Below are positions 15,001-26,950 of a stretch of DNA of 64,000 nt, piece by piece; position 1 is the stretch's first letter, and each line of letters opens with the position of its first letter. Under the pieces are notes generated by a model. That model made no database searches. It was not told where the DNA came from and saw only the letters and a list, made by a program, of their open reading frames with translations. The translations under genes were made by a program, and so were the position numbers. The DNA is from Glandiceps talaboti (lineage: Eukaryota > Hemichordata > Enteropneusta > Spengelidae), in NCBI RefSeq assembly GCF_964340395.1, contig NC_135553.1, forward strand, positions 5,116,001-5,180,000. Direction: 5' to 3'.

Positions 15001-18000
15001 TCTTTGTGACAAAGGTCTAAAATTGAAAGTAAACACTGCTGGAAAGGTATCAAAATTTGAAAAAGTGACCAAATTGTGATTGATTTGTTTCAGGCTGTTC
15101 TCTTCCTTGGTATTATCATTATGTTTGCCAGTACCTATTCTACCCTACAATCCCGTCCTGATGAAGTTCAAATCGTTCAACCAGGAGCTGACCTCAACTT
15201 ACCGGACCAAGACCAACTTGCACTTGATGAAAACAAAAATGTACTTGATGGCGACAAAGCTATTGCTCCAAATCTAGATGTAGCAGGTAGGTGAAACTTA
15301 TGCCTAGATTTTCACTAGATTTTCACTTTTGATTTTTGTTTGTTTTATTTTTTCAAACATGATTCACTGAGTGATTATTCTAAGATCAGTATGTACCAAC
15401 ATTGCAATGTCTTCACCTATTGTCAATTGGTTATCACCACTATCATGTCAGAATCAGAAGAAAAAATGCACACATTTAAGAAAAGTTTTAATAAATTCAA
15501 AAGTTATTTTGTACCAAAATTGAATCATTAACTTCAGTTAAATTTTATGAGAAATCCCAACATATGTAAAGGAAAAAGTGAAATTGTAGAACCATCTGAA
15601 CACGGTTGATACAATACTGAAAAAGTCACTGCTCTACTAATCAGGGAAACCAGTATTTTATTTTATTTTGTACTATTATATGTTAAGAACTGAATCTTTT
15701 CTGATCAAGTTGTGTCCTTGGTTTGTCATCTTCTCAACTGTGTATGATATTTGTATCATTAAAGGCACACTGTCTGGATCCAAAGTTTTTTTTTCTGCGC
15801 TATTTTTGTTTAGTATGAAGAAATACTAACACTGTTCTGTTTACTGAAACCTATCATTACTAGTAACCACAAGATCTGTAGCATTGCATTTTAGGCAAAT
15901 TAAACAAATGGTGATTTTGGGGTATGAAATTGTTCTTGGCATCAGAATGAAATTGCCATAGTATATGAATGCATTGACTGCATTTACCTGTCAGTAGAAT
16001 AACACGACATCTTTCATGTAAATAAAAAATTTAGAAAAAAAAGTTATGATTTGGACTGTGCCCCTTTAATGATATACATGTATATGTATGACTAAGCTAA
16101 ATGAAAGATTCAGAGTTTGGTAAAAATTGTCAAAACAATATCTTAAAATATCATGTTTTAGAGATCTTTTCTGATCTGAAGGAATGGCTGTGGTATGCCT
16201 GTGATATTTCGTTGGTTTGACACAGCAGTCACTGATAGTGTTGTATGTCACACCGACCTGATCACACTGTCACTGTCTATTGCATAACCGCATGACTTAT
16301 CAATATAATATGTAAATATGTTTACCATGGCTGTGTTTGAGGAGAGGATTGCGTGGGGTGAGTTAAAAGTCAGAAAGGAAACAATGCTATGTGTGTTCAA
16401 TGAAGTAGAACTAGAGTAGAGTAGAATAGAATAGAGGAGAGGGGAGAAGAGTAGAGGAGGGAAAAGGAGAAGAGAGGGGAGGGGAGGAGAGGAGAGTAGA
16501 GGATAGGATAGGATTGGAGAGTAAAGTAGAGGAAAAGAAAGGACTGGATAGGATAGTCACTGCAACATTTGTTGAAAGTAACTGACATAAGATTACAGTT
16601 GTTATGTTTATGAGATTTGCTCAGAAAGTCAAGGTGGAAAAACAATATGTGAAATTCTTTTGGAAATTTCATTAGAGAATTCTATAACATTTAACTGGAA
16701 ATTTGGCAAAACAAATTTAGTGTGTATTTTTGAAGAAAACTTTCAGTATGGTAAAGATGGTAAATTCTGAATATGGTAACTGGGATCTCGAAACTGTACT
16801 AACTGTAACTAGAATGTCTTTATAAACTCTTTTGTTAGATATAATAATGTAATCGTAATATCATACACCCAAAACAGTATTGAATCACCACACGATATTG
16901 ATAAAAGTGTGTCTGCTGGCATTCTTTTAGTAATTTTACAGAAGATAGTTGCCTTTTGACCACTTTTGATATATCAAAACTCCCTTTTTAGTGGGGGAGG
17001 GGCTGTTCATTCTTTTCAAGCATTTATGTGAGTGGTAACCCTCCTAAGTCTTCCAAACGATGTATGTATGAAATGACAATGGCAAAAACATTCTCCCATC
17101 TCTATCTGATGTGACATTTCATTGTGCAAAACATGGCCAAACATTCTCATGAGCATTTTGAGTGCTTGTCGTTAACAAATATAGTTGTATAACCATTTTC
17201 CACGCAGCACTTTGCACAAAATTGATGTGGAAAAATTGTCCTGGTTTAGTACTACAATGCCAACAAAAATAAACTCTGCCAACTTCAGCCAATTACCTTG
17301 ATAAAGAACATGGCCAAATATTCTTTTGTGCACTTTAAAGGTATGCAGAGCAGAAATTATGTTCCTTAGGCCACTTCAAAGATGACACTGTGCACAAATC
17401 CAAGTTTAGAATTGTTAAATAACTCAAAAGACAGAAGAAAAAATGCAAAATGGCCAGATGATTTCATGAACTTCTCTGAAACATAGTTTTATAATTATAG
17501 CATTGCACCAAGCACAAATCAAAGTTATAATTGTTTGATAACTCGGCTTAATATTCTCATAAGCACTTTGAATGCTTGCAGTTATCAAAAATAGTTGACT
17601 TGTATGACCATTTTAAACAAAACATTTTGCACAAAATTGATGTGGAAAATTGTCATGGTTTAGTACTGCAATGCCAACAAAAATGAACAATGAAAAATGG
17701 ACAAGGAAAACCCCACAAATCATTTCGTCAAAGAAATATCCCAGGCAGAAAATGAAAATAGACACACATGTTTTGCAGGAGGTGATGTAATCAAAGATAA
17801 AGATGAGAACAACAACGATGTTGGTGCAGGAGGTGGTGGTGGTGGTGGTGGGGATGAGCAAAAGGAAGAAATTGGCAAAGGTAATGATGATCGTAACCAG
17901 GGAGATGAGGTTGCAAACCAGGAGGTAGATCTAGTGGGAAAGGGTGTCAAAGAATTGCGTGATGAGGAGGAAAACAAAGAGAAACTGAAACCAATAGAAG

Positions 18001-21000
18001 GTGAAATGGACAATGGAGGTAGGCTGGATAAGAAATGGCTTCCTCCTGGTCACCATAGCAACCAGAATCATCATAAGCCTATGCTGCCAGTAAATACTCT
18101 ACTCCTGCCACTGCTTTATCATAGCCCCTACAGTAGTGTATGGGCTATGTGCTTATAAACTGTCCAGTGTTCTGTTGATGTTTTGTCTTATAAGCTTGAA
18201 ACAACTCTGCCTTCATTGACCACATTGTTTACCTTTGTTGACTAATTAATACCTCTTAATGTTTATTCTCTAAAGGAAGTGGGGGCGGGGTCATTTAGTT
18301 AATCAGTCCTAATTAGAATTTAATTAATACTAAAGACAAAGTTAGCACTCAAAAGTTCAACATCAGGAAGTCAATGTTTTCCTACTAGATCAGCCCATCA
18401 TCTCCTTATAAGATAATACTTTACAAAAAATATTGTTGGAGCCACACTTCTTTATTGAATCAGTTCTATTGTATTTTCAATCAGAATATTTTGGTCACCA
18501 CTAATTAGTGGTCTGAACCTAATTACATTTTTGTGGATTTTTGTAAAGAAAAAAATCCATGAATGGCAATGTATTGGTGCCCACACACTCATGTACACTA
18601 AAATTATTTGTATAAAGACTCGAAGAGTACTGGTACCAATTTCTGTCATTGAAAGATTTTTGAATCAAATTAAAGTTTGATTTATTTTTTTTCCAAATGT
18701 GATAGACTACATTTCCTGTACAGTATTTATGTTATTATAATCTATATTACTGAAGTTCAAAATTCAGTTATTCTCAAGAGTTGAAATATCTATTTTCTTT
18801 CCAGAGACAGTCGGTCTGACAATGGAGATTTTAGTGTCAGTAATATATCAATGGTGTGACATTAGTAAAAAGAGTTATACTGCTATATAGATTACAATTT
18901 ACAATGTTTATCCAAGGCTTACCTTTAAGTACATTTGTTCATAGGCCTTTCAGTGTAGGGTTTATGATTTGTTGCACAAATCATCACCTTTATAACCAAA
19001 TTTTTATGTTTCCAGCAGCCTTTTCAAGCAACCTTTATGACAGAGACAAGTAAACAGACTGAAAAATAGCTTCACATTACTAGTAATGCTCTTCATCAAA
19101 GTTCAAAGTCATAGAAAATGTAGTAAAATTGTTTTTGAAAAGCACACCGTACCTGTGGTCATCACACAGCTCTTGTATAGTCACAATATTCCAGTTTCCA
19201 TACATTTTCTTACAGTCACAGATTTCCAATTCTGTAATTTGCTGTGCAAAAACAAAGCCAAGTAGAGCATTGGTCCCTTCTGATAATAAAAATATTATGG
19301 CATCCAATTTTTTGCACACTTAGAGGTGGTGCATAATGTTCTGTACTCTGAAAACAACACAGTTACTCCTTCTGCCCTTAATTATACAGTGAACCTTATA
19401 TATCAATATATTGTACAAATTATTTTAGGTCCAAAACCTAAACTTTCAAATTGCAATAATCGAAATGTTGGGATACAAATAGTAGTCAGAATACTACTTC
19501 ATTGATGTATTCACATACTGTCATGGTGATACATGGTAATGTGGTGACAGATATTTCACAAGATTCAAATGTTTTCAAAAAAAAATTATGTAAAGGTAAA
19601 GCTACACTGGCTTGAAAGATCTTTGAAGACCATCATGATCTGTCACAAACAAAAAGCCTGTCCTGATTTGAGCAATGCTTGAGTATTGAATCCCCAAATG
19701 ACCAAACACATACAGAAAAAAACTAAAAGATTTTGGGACGATAAATATGTAACATTTTGTAACTATAAGCCCTTGTAAACCAACCTTTGTTTTCATTTCA
19801 AGTGATTAATTCTGATTATATCTTTAATTCTTGTCCAAAAATAAGCTGAAACATTTGAAAATTTCGAGAGAAACAATAATTTTGTAAAAAAATAATAATT
19901 CATTTTCATGTTTATTACTGAGTAATTCTCATGTGAAGAGATTGATTATGATAATAGTTATATTTATAGTCCAAAAAATGAGCTGTAAACATTGAAAAAG
20001 TTATGGAGAAATGATAATTTTGTACAAACTTGTTGAAGGGTAATGTTCAGTACTATAAAGTGTAAGCAAAGAAATAGGTGAATTGTTATTTGAAATGCCT
20101 GTTCAAATAATTCTGACCTACATCAAAGCAGTTTATTAGTTTGACATTGATCCTTGCCACTCAATACTTTGGGGAATTGCCAAATAAAAACTTAATTAAG
20201 GAAGTCCTAGACTCAAAACAAGGGAGTTTACCACATTTAGTATTGTGTGGTTGGTTCGATCCTCAAAGAAACATGAATTTACAGGGACTACAAACATGTG
20301 GATACTAAGCAGTCTTTTAAGGACGATTTCTTTGCTCCCAACGGAAACCCCAAATAAAACTTGAAACTCAGGAATTCTGGTTATCTCGTTAAAATCAGAA
20401 ATACCATACTCTTAAGAAAGCACCAGTCTTAATACACCTACTCCATTGCTGTAAACAGTCTTTTCTCTTTTCACTAACATCGCTATTAAAATTTGTGAAT
20501 GGTCAGGTTTTGGGTTTCCACTTCGTGTTGACTTTTCAGATCACTGTAAGTAAGGGAAGCTGAAAATAGAACCACATAAATAATTCATGTGTAAAGCAAT
20601 AAATATCATTGGTATGTGTCCATAACTTATTCACCTTGGTTAAGAAATCTCATTCTAACTTTTAACTTTTTTTTCATAATTATGAAACTTTTTCTCTAAC
20701 TGAGGGGATTCTCGGGTTAATGCATAGGTTGAATTACTGACTGTTTTCCCTCAAAATGCTTACATTTGTAGGAAAAGAAGTGGAGATATTACCCGACAAA
20801 AGACAAGAACCTCCGATACCACATGCACCAGCAGATAGCCCAGTACGTATAAATAAAAATGACTTTCTCTGATAGTTTTGTGTAACTGGATATGATAGAT
20901 GTGTAACACTCTAGTATCAGGTCTGAATACTCCAGGGCCGTTTTGTGTCCTGATAAATTAAGTAGCCATTCACTTGATATCATCAGCTATGCAGTCGTAA

Positions 21001-24000
21001 GTTGGTTGCCGATAACATAATATTTGCCACTGCTACCAAGGCAAATGCCAAGGAGATGATATCCTACATGATTCACATGTCTCATGTAACAAGTCTGGAG
21101 TTTGTTTATTGTTTCATTTATTTTTTTTTCCTGAAGGAGAACAAGTCTGGAAAGTACTAAAAATGTTGCAGTATGTTTCAGTCAAAATACAGAGCACAAC
21201 AATTCAATGCCAAATACTACTTAATGGTGCATAGATTGCAATAAAGGAATGAAAAATCCTACCAGTGGTTATGATAGGCCATAGTCAGTATTTGTCCTGA
21301 GAGTTTGTCGGAACAGTGTTGGCTAAAAGTGCCCTTCAACAAAGGCACTGACTTTACTGCCAAGAATTGAGATCCAATTCAATATCATGCAAAGATTACA
21401 ATATAGAAATATTCAGAAATGAAAATTTCAGGATTGCCCTTCCTGAGTGTTCTTATCAGAACAGAGATGAAGACCCAGTTACCACTTGAGCACAGTGACT
21501 GGCGTACTGCCAGGAATAGGGGTTCTCCTCCTTTGGGTGAAGTGTTTGACATTTAGAATGTCAACTGTTGACCTGTGGAGTCTGGTGACTGTTGTGATGC
21601 CATTTTGGCATTAAACTCAAGTAGTTTGCAGTTGTAATTTTCATTTTATCAAGAGGACATTTCAAAATTACAAGATGGCTCAGTGGCCCTTGTTGTTACC
21701 TTGTTCAGGGGTGTCCCCTTTACCTTATTCATGGAGACACAGTTGCTCCCAGCAGTTGCTACATTAACAGCTACCATAGACCCATTTATGCTGGTACTGA
21801 CACAGCTTTTGGTTTATAGAATGAGGAATGAGTTCTGCTACAATATTACAGATGGTGTCTTCAAATTACAAATTATAGGTTTTAGGTATGAATAGTGGCA
21901 AAAAACCCCACTTTAACTTTTTACCATTTACTGTTACTAATATTTCATGGAGTTGTACAGAATATTCTGCTCAATTTTTGAGACTTCCATCATACTCCAA
22001 AAAACTTGGAGTCATTACTTAGATTTTTGACCAGGTTGTTTTTGTAGTTTTTGTTTTTGATTTTGAATGTCAGACTTGTAGAGTCTAAAATGGATGATAA
22101 TCTACCATGCATAACACCGATATGTATCGAGGGCAGTATGAGTGTAGTAAATTGTTTATTTTCACCATGCAACATTGAGATGTCGGCATGCAGAACCAAC
22201 CATAATTTAGTCTTCACACTACAAAATGTATGTTCGCTGTGAATTGAAAACAAACTCTGTCTGGTTTCTTGACCGGTTTAAAACTGGAAAATTGACCTTG
22301 AAATTGGAAGTATCAGTGGTAGTTCAATAAACAAAGAAAGAAAGTAACAGCTATAGATATCACACCATATGTTTTCAAATAAAGTGTCTGCTCTCCCAAA
22401 TGTCATTTGATGCTACGAAAATATTTATGGCACAGAGATTTGCGCTAGTGAAAATGGGTAACAGTCTGAAGTAGTGAGCTTTAGTGTTCCATTTTGGTTT
22501 CTCTATTCTGTGACAAGGGAACTATGAAAGCTTTGAGTTGAAAAATAAGGAAGAAAATTGGTCTATAAAGATACATCATTTGCAAAATTTGGTTTTAGTC
22601 AATCAGTCTATATAAATTATTTATTATAGTGAATATTCCTGATGTAAATATTAAATATCTACTATGAATATTCCACTAAAGGGAATACAACTTTAGTTAC
22701 CGACAGTTTGTCTTCATCGTTTCATACTGGCCTTTTATAACTTAAGTTGATCAGATGGGAATATTATGAATTCAAATTCTTATATGTTTCATCAACAGGA
22801 GATTATTGAGAAACAAAACTTAGTTGAGGAGAAAAAGGAAGAAGTTATCAACATTGCAGGTAAGTGTTGTAGAAAAATGTATTATATCTACATAACTGTC
22901 ATCATTTCTGTGAGTATTTTAAACTGCTTGCATTCAATGGTTTCAAATTCAGACCACCTCTTATTTCTCTAGGAAATATGATATTTGGCTATATATGTTG
23001 AGATACCTAGAATTTAACTTAGGATTCAGAGAAATTAACATAGTGGCTATGTCTCTATAAGATTTTGAGAGGCTGTCACACCCTTTCACTAATGGTACAG
23101 GAATGAGTTTTGGCCCCCACCCCCTCCTCCAGGGTAAGGGTTCTGGTCATCACTTTCCTTTCTTTTACAATTGCATCTCTACTATGCAATGGTGGATTTG
23201 ACACAAATATGGCTTGTCTCTCTGAAAAAAAAAATATGAATGTATTATCTAAAAAAAATATCGAATACAAACAATTCACAAAATCATAATCAAAATATTC
23301 ACTTTTTTAGACTCTGAAATACATAAAGGAAAATAAGTAGATTTGGTAATGTTTTTGGTTAATTTTTTTTTAAAAGATAAAGACACAGGAGAAGATGAGA
23401 TTCAAGAAAAAGTCATTGATGTTGGTGATGCCAAGGAAGAAGTGATAGTAAAAGAAGTAGAAGATATCCAAGGGAGAGGAGACATTGGACCAGATGATCA
23501 AGGTATGATGGAGAAAGGTGATGATGAGGAGGGGGAGGATGAGGCTCATAAACGCCTGGAAGAAAAAGTAGAGTTGAAAGTGAAGGAACAAGACCAGAAA
23601 CATGAAGAACAGCAGAAGATGATTGATGAACTAAAGGAGAAACAAGACATTCAAGAGAAAGTTATTGAACAGCAACAGGAGGTTATTGAGGAGTTGAAAA
23701 AACAACACGGTGAATCCATGGAGAATCTCCCAAAAGCTGACGAAGGTCAGCATATTGATGTGGAGGCCGGTGCTGGTGATGTCGTTGCTCAGCAACAACA
23801 ACATGTACAAGCTCGTGCAGTGGACCCAGACAATCAAGCAAATATAGACGATCCAGCACAGAATGTAAATAATCTAAGAAATGTGGTACCACAGCAACAA
23901 GGCTTTGATCCACAACAGCAACAACCCAATAATGAGCAACAGAAGCCTGCAGTACCTATTGTTGGTGAAGAAGCAGCTAAGAAGATGTTAGCAGATGCAC

Positions 24001-25584
24001 AGCAACTTGTTGCAGATCTAGCTGCCGCAAAGAAAGACATGCAAGTCCCTCAAGCTGACACACAGAATGGGAATTTGAGAAATGATGCTTTGGATCAGCC
24101 TCTACAGCAACAACAGCACCAACAGGTACAACATCAAGAACAGCAACAGGTACAGCATCAAGAACAGCAACCGCATGAAATTAAACTACCACAAGCAGAT
24201 CTAATCCAGCAAGCTGTAAATCAGGGTTTACATAATGCTGGAGTTCAAGGTATACCAAAACAACCACATCCACGAGATATTCTAGAAGTGGATGGAAAGA
24301 TATCGGAACAAGAAGGGAATCATGGCCAGAAGGAGTACAACCATCATGGAGGGGATGATGGAAAGGATAACAAGGAAGAGAAAGCACAGGAACACATGGA
24401 AAATGAGATAAAGCATGAAGAAGCTAGAGTTTTGGATTCCAAGGAAAGAAGGAAGAGGGAGGAGCACGGACACAGGAATGAGGAGAGAGAAGAAAACAAC
24501 CACAACAACAGAGATAATGATGAAATTAAGAGGGACAAACGAGAATTTCCTGATGATGTTAATAATGATGATAATGCTGAAATAAGAGATGAAGAAAAGA
24601 AACTTGAAAATATTGAGGATATGGAGAGAAAAATGTTTGAAGAGCATCTTGAGAATGTTATGAAAGCAAACAATCGTCCAGATGAAGATGTTGTTATGGA
24701 CGACAATGTTGAAGATGCTGTCAAAAAGTTTGATGCTGATGTTAAGCAGATTGAAAATGCAGTAAGGGAAGATGATGAAAATAAACGTGTCGATAAGGAT
24801 GGGAAAGAGCAGATAGATGAGGATGAGAAAAAGAATGAACACTTACGAAAAGAGGTAAGTCATGAGAGGTTAAGTCATAGATTTGTGAATACCCAGTTCA
24901 TAGATATTCCCATTATGCTATGCAGTCTTGTGCTTTCCTCGAGTGTTACTGTTCAATATGTCTATATTTGCAGTGGACTACAGGGTCTGTTTTTACTGAT
25001 TCTCACCTTAGACACATTAGTGCAAAACATTTTGTTAGATTGCATGTTGTTTACTTATGGATTGAGCAACTGAAATATTTGGTTGGACAGACTGCCTATA
25101 AAATAGTTGGTTTTATCTTGTTTGTCTCAGTTTTAAGTGGGTAATTACCATACCTCTAGTAAGATTGACAAGCTTTGTGTTTGCTGGAATCAAAAATTCT
25201 GTAGCATTTATTGTGCCCATAACTTCACTGAGCTGCAAAATAATTACTGATTTGTCAGTTTGCAGGTGGGCAAATTGGTTTAGTAGTCTATTCAATGTCA
25301 TGTTTGCTTGTCTGCCGTCAGGTTAAGTTGCCGGTGGTGTGTAGACAAACTGCAAAAATGACAGGCATGAGTGACACACATCCATGACAGAAAAGCTGAT
25401 TGGTTGTCATGATCATTTTGAATAAGCAAATTGAAAATCTGGCCAATCAGTGAAGACTTTGTAGACTTTGCAACTATAATGAGTGATTTGTTTATGACAT
25501 TGCAGTATTTCACAACACTTTGATATGGATATTTTTTCAAAATATGTTATCTTTTATTATTTATTTCAGGAAGTACGAAGGTGA
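1..25584 (+). CDS. SLC38A10: SLC38A10-like sodium-coupled neutral amino acid transporter, 3' eleven exons (5' partial)
   Basis: Exons read directly: 1-91 (partial), 1150-1252, 9731-9916, 10271-10388, 11795-11910, 15094-15286, 17779-18018, 20772-20842, 22799-22859, 23377-24854 and 25570-25584 (TGA at 25582). All internal junctions are AG/GT and phases chain to 889 residues. The first exons (WVNHARYWRVEGLFHCLSIF, then QVFVVYESLPDR) align collinearly with the vertebrate SLC38A10 stretch ending in ACQSQVLPTYDSL. VGFFGYVAFIEQ, FPMMIMPCR and VETILGLTGSTTG are family landmarks of the last transmembrane helices of the APC-type fold. After the final helix (AVLFLGIIIMFASTY, exon 15094-15286) the protein becomes a roughly 640-residue hydrophilic tail; a long cytosolic tail is known for SLC38A10 and not for shorter SLC38 members. 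Known family role: transport of glutamine and related amino acids at plasma or internal membranes. Cassette exons in the long introns could have been missed. Confidence 0.9.
92..1149 (+). other. Intron of SLC38A10-like gene with an antisense 135-codon ORF
   Basis: The intron runs from GTGAGT to TTTGCAG. A minus-strand reading frame at 556-963 starts at GTG and predicts one hydrophobic helix and three N-glycosylation sequons. It has no recognised homology and its length is close to chance expectation for this AT content, so it is not called as a gene. Confidence 0.6.
5182..5377. mobile_element. Short non-autonomous inverted-repeat element (copy 1)
   Basis: Begins TAGTGTTTTTGATAAGG and ends near ATAGCAAACACA. 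It shares its interior (GGTAACAGAAAG, then TAAAAGT and CTACCATAAT) with the element at 10676-10862. Contains three copies of TTACTTAGGT. Two copies with common ends and interior in different introns indicate a MITE-like family. No coding capacity. Confidence 0.6.
6265..6655. repeat. Diverged tandem array, period about 80 bp, about 5 copies
   Basis: Units start near 6271, 6352, 6437, 6523 and 6580 with variants of TTTTGGAGGGAAGAAA and continue with variants of AAATCTTGAAAAATTT and CAAATTTT. Old and degenerate; intronic. Confidence 0.5.
8030..8290. repeat. Two diverged direct copies of a roughly 125-bp block
   Basis: Both copies carry AAATCCTTGTG, GGAAAGTCCTTGCA, ATCATGGAA with ATTCCTTGAAAGT, then TTATG with A(C)ACGATTTA or GCATGATTTA and AGTGTTTAA in the same order. 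Confidence 0.55.
8665..8830. repeat. GGAT/GGGT-rich simple repeat
   Basis: Irregular tetranucleotide runs of GGAT, GGGT and GGGA in an intron. No coding signal. Confidence 0.7.
9003..9043 (-). other. Hairpin resembling a degenerate hammerhead motif of Penelope-like elements
   Basis: On the minus strand: CTTGATAAA, then a 6-bp stem GGTGTG/CACACC closed by CTAGA, then AAAACGTCGC, then TATCAAG. The order core, stem II, AAAC, GTCGC follows the hammerhead-like motif known from Penelope-like retroelement termini. It differs from the catalytic consensus (TTGATAA for CTGATGA, AAAAC for GAAAC), so activity is not expected. No reverse transcriptase frame lies nearby. Confidence 0.4.
10389..11794 (+). 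other. Intron of SLC38A10-like gene
   Basis: Between GTAAGT and CCAG. Apart from the inverted-repeat element at 10676-10862 nothing is recognised. Confidence 0.65.
10676..10862. mobile_element. Short non-autonomous inverted-repeat element (copy 2)
   Basis: Terminal inverted repeats CAGTGTTTTTGCTAAG and CTTAACAAAAACACTG bound 187 bp. The flanks share ACAAT (before 10676 and at 10863-10867 as ACAAT), a possible 5-bp target duplication. CAG-type ends are typical of hAT-like MITEs. It contains four GGGGGGT units, a G-quadruplex-prone stretch. Same family as 5182-5377. Confidence 0.7.
12910..13252. repeat. Imperfect foldback (about 170-bp inverted arms, almost no loop)
   Basis: The left arm (about 12910-13075) and the reverse complement of the right arm (about 13080-13252) match along nearly their whole length. 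Shared blocks are AGCATCAC(T/C)AAAAGG, ATCTAC with ATAATTGTACT, TCTTGTACTGT or its variant, GGCCCTCATCA, and TAATCATTC with TTGA(T/C)GTGTT. The centre is near 13078. No coding capacity. Confidence 0.75.
13250..13515. repeat. Diverged direct repeat, offset about 175 bp
   Basis: CCAATGTGTACCAATTGTAC at 13294 recurs as CCAATGTGTATCAATTGTAC near 13470, each followed by a variant of CACTGTTCTACATTC. Confidence 0.55.
15758..16070. mobile_element. MITE-like terminal inverted repeat element
   Basis: The left end ATTAAAGGCACACTGTCTGGA and the reverse complement of the right end (ATTAAAGGGGCACAGTCC) form inverted termini around 313 bp with no reading frame. The flanks GTATC and GATATAC extend the palindrome, so the exact target duplication is uncertain. 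Confidence 0.55.
17085..17690. repeat. Diverged tandem array, units of about 100-180 bp, about 4 copies
   Basis: The blocks ATTCTCATGAGCATTTTGAG, TTTGCACAAAATTGATGTGG and GTACTACAATGCCAACAAAA near 17140-17270 recur in order near 17549-17680. Weaker copies lie near 17313 and 17451. Confidence 0.6.
18019..20771 (+). other. 2.75-kb intron of SLC38A10-like gene
   Basis: Between GTAGGC and TTGTAG. No exon, repeat array or element was recognised beyond AT-rich unique sequence. Confidence 0.55.
20843..22798 (+). other. 1.96-kb intron of SLC38A10-like gene
   Basis: Between GTACGT and CAACAG. Nothing recognised. Confidence 0.55.
23377..24854 (+). CDS. SLC38A10: Large penultimate exon of the SLC38A10-like gene: Gln-rich, acidic coiled tail
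   Basis: This single 1478-nt exon encodes about 493 residues of the C-terminal tail. It enters in phase 1 (a G from 22859 plus AT gives Asp) after TTTTAAAAG and leaves in phase 0 at GAG/GTAAGT. The first part is a strong coiled-coil candidate rich in E, K and Q (about 23560-23720). A glutamine-rich middle with CAG/CAA runs follows (about 23790-24180), with a near-tandem VQHQEQQQ/VQHQEQQP pair. The end is an acidic and basic low-complexity tail. Reading past the donor gives 73 extra codons that are not coding. Most other-frame ORFs over this exon are shadows. Confidence 0.85.
24855..25569 (+). other. Last intron of SLC38A10-like gene
   Basis: GTAAGT to TTATTTCAG. The terminal exon after it encodes only four residues (EVRR) and TGA. 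Nothing else recognised. Confidence 0.7.
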
Positions 25585-26459
25585 TATGGGAAATAAAATG
25601 GTTATTCAGTACTATGCAAACTGAAAAAGAAGAAAAGAAGAAAAAAATAGATATTTCTATCTCACAGTAGCCTTTTTTTGTAAATTTATGCAAATTTATG
25701 CCTGCATGCACATACAGACCGTTTTCATCGGTACTTCTTAAAAATTTGATTTCACAACAGAATTAGTATTACAAATAATAATATCTATCAACTTTTAGAA
25801 TAGTTTGGTGAATTTATGACTTTTGACTGGCAGATGACAATTTGGGGAACAACAGGGGTGAAAGGTCATGAATGCCAAATGAAATACAACACAGACACCA
25901 GATAAGCCAGATTTACTATTGTTATCTTGCATACCGTACTTTGCACCACGCCTAGGGGTCACCGAAAGGTCATACTTGCAACAAACAATACTTAAGTATA
26001 TAATTAGCTCGGTTTTATTTCTGGGCACTGATTTTCATCTGATTTTAGTGTTGGTGACATAAAAAACCCTCAATTTGTTGACCTCTGGTTTAATTTCCTC
26101 AACTTTTTCAAAATTTTAGACAGATGGGTACTTGTGGTATTGTTGCTTGTCATTACCTCAATTTCAGGTAAATACACCAAGGTTTATTTTCAGTGAAGAC
26201 TGAACAAAAAAATTGTAAAAAAAAAAAAAAAAAAAAATGATCAAAATTTAGGCTAAAGTGAATGTCAGAATTTCACAGATTTTTACTTTGGTACTAAAAA
26301 TTGGTCAGATTAGGAACTCAGTTTAATTAAATGAATTATGACACTGTTTTGACTTCAGTAAAAATTGCTAAATTTTCTGTTCAAACTTTTGTTAAAATTA
26401 AGATAGATGAATTTTGTGCACATTGTGACACAGCTAGGTGGATTGATTCTATTTTTCTA

Positions 26460-26950
26460 TAAAGATTTTGACAAAAAATGTAGAAAGATGAAATATTTTG
26501 CACCATGGTTGGGAGGGGTAGAGCCCTTGCCATGTAATCCTATGTTGGGTGGGTGGGTGAGATGACTACACTGTTTTTCTATCAATATTTTGGCAGTATT
26601 CAAGACAGCTGAAATATATTGCACTGTGACAGTTGAAAGGCTGGGTAGGTTACCGAGCTATGTGTGGTCCTACACTGCAAGGCAAGGTAACATGAAGATT
26701 TTGATACATTCTCAAAAGATGAAGAAAAAAAATTGTGCACCATGGAAGGGAGCTATATGTAGCCCCACACTGTTTGGAGACATAACTATTTGTGTGGCAA
26801 GATTTAACAAAATTTGTGAAAGCATAAAAAATTTGCACCATGGTGAAAGAATGGGTATTGAATTACACACAGTTGCTAGGTGGCGGTTTATTTTTGACAA
26901 ACTTCTAAAAAGTGTACAAGTTGTTGCACAGTTGAAAGGGGAGTGGTAGA
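26460..26950. repeat. Diverged tandem array, period about 90-120 bp, about 5 copies
   Basis: Units near 26464, 26586, 26697, 26799 and 26889 share variants of TTTTGACAAA, AAAGATGAA and TTGCACCATGG followed by a G-rich block. The reading frames over it on both strands are products of the repeat. Confidence 0.5.

Larger units (their letters stand above)
11911..15093 (+). other. 3.2-kb intron of SLC38A10-like gene
   Basis: Contains the 343-bp foldback at 12910-13252, a diverged direct repeat just after it (13250-13515), a short TA run near 13624 and a G-run near 14217. No coding exon recognised. Confidence 0.65.
15287..17778 (+). other. 2.5-kb intron of SLC38A10-like gene
   Basis: Holds a 313-bp terminal-inverted-repeat element (15758-16070), a purine-rich GGAGA/TAGAG tract near 16410-16560 and a diverged tandem array (17085-17690) ending about 90 bp before the next exon. 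Confidence 0.65.

Noticed and set aside
23370-24842. Several minus-strand ORFs (up to 186 codons)
   Set aside because: Shadows of the biased codons of the large SLC38A10-like tail exon; Phe/Ile/Leu/Ser-rich composition reflects antisense of GAA/AAG/GAT codons.
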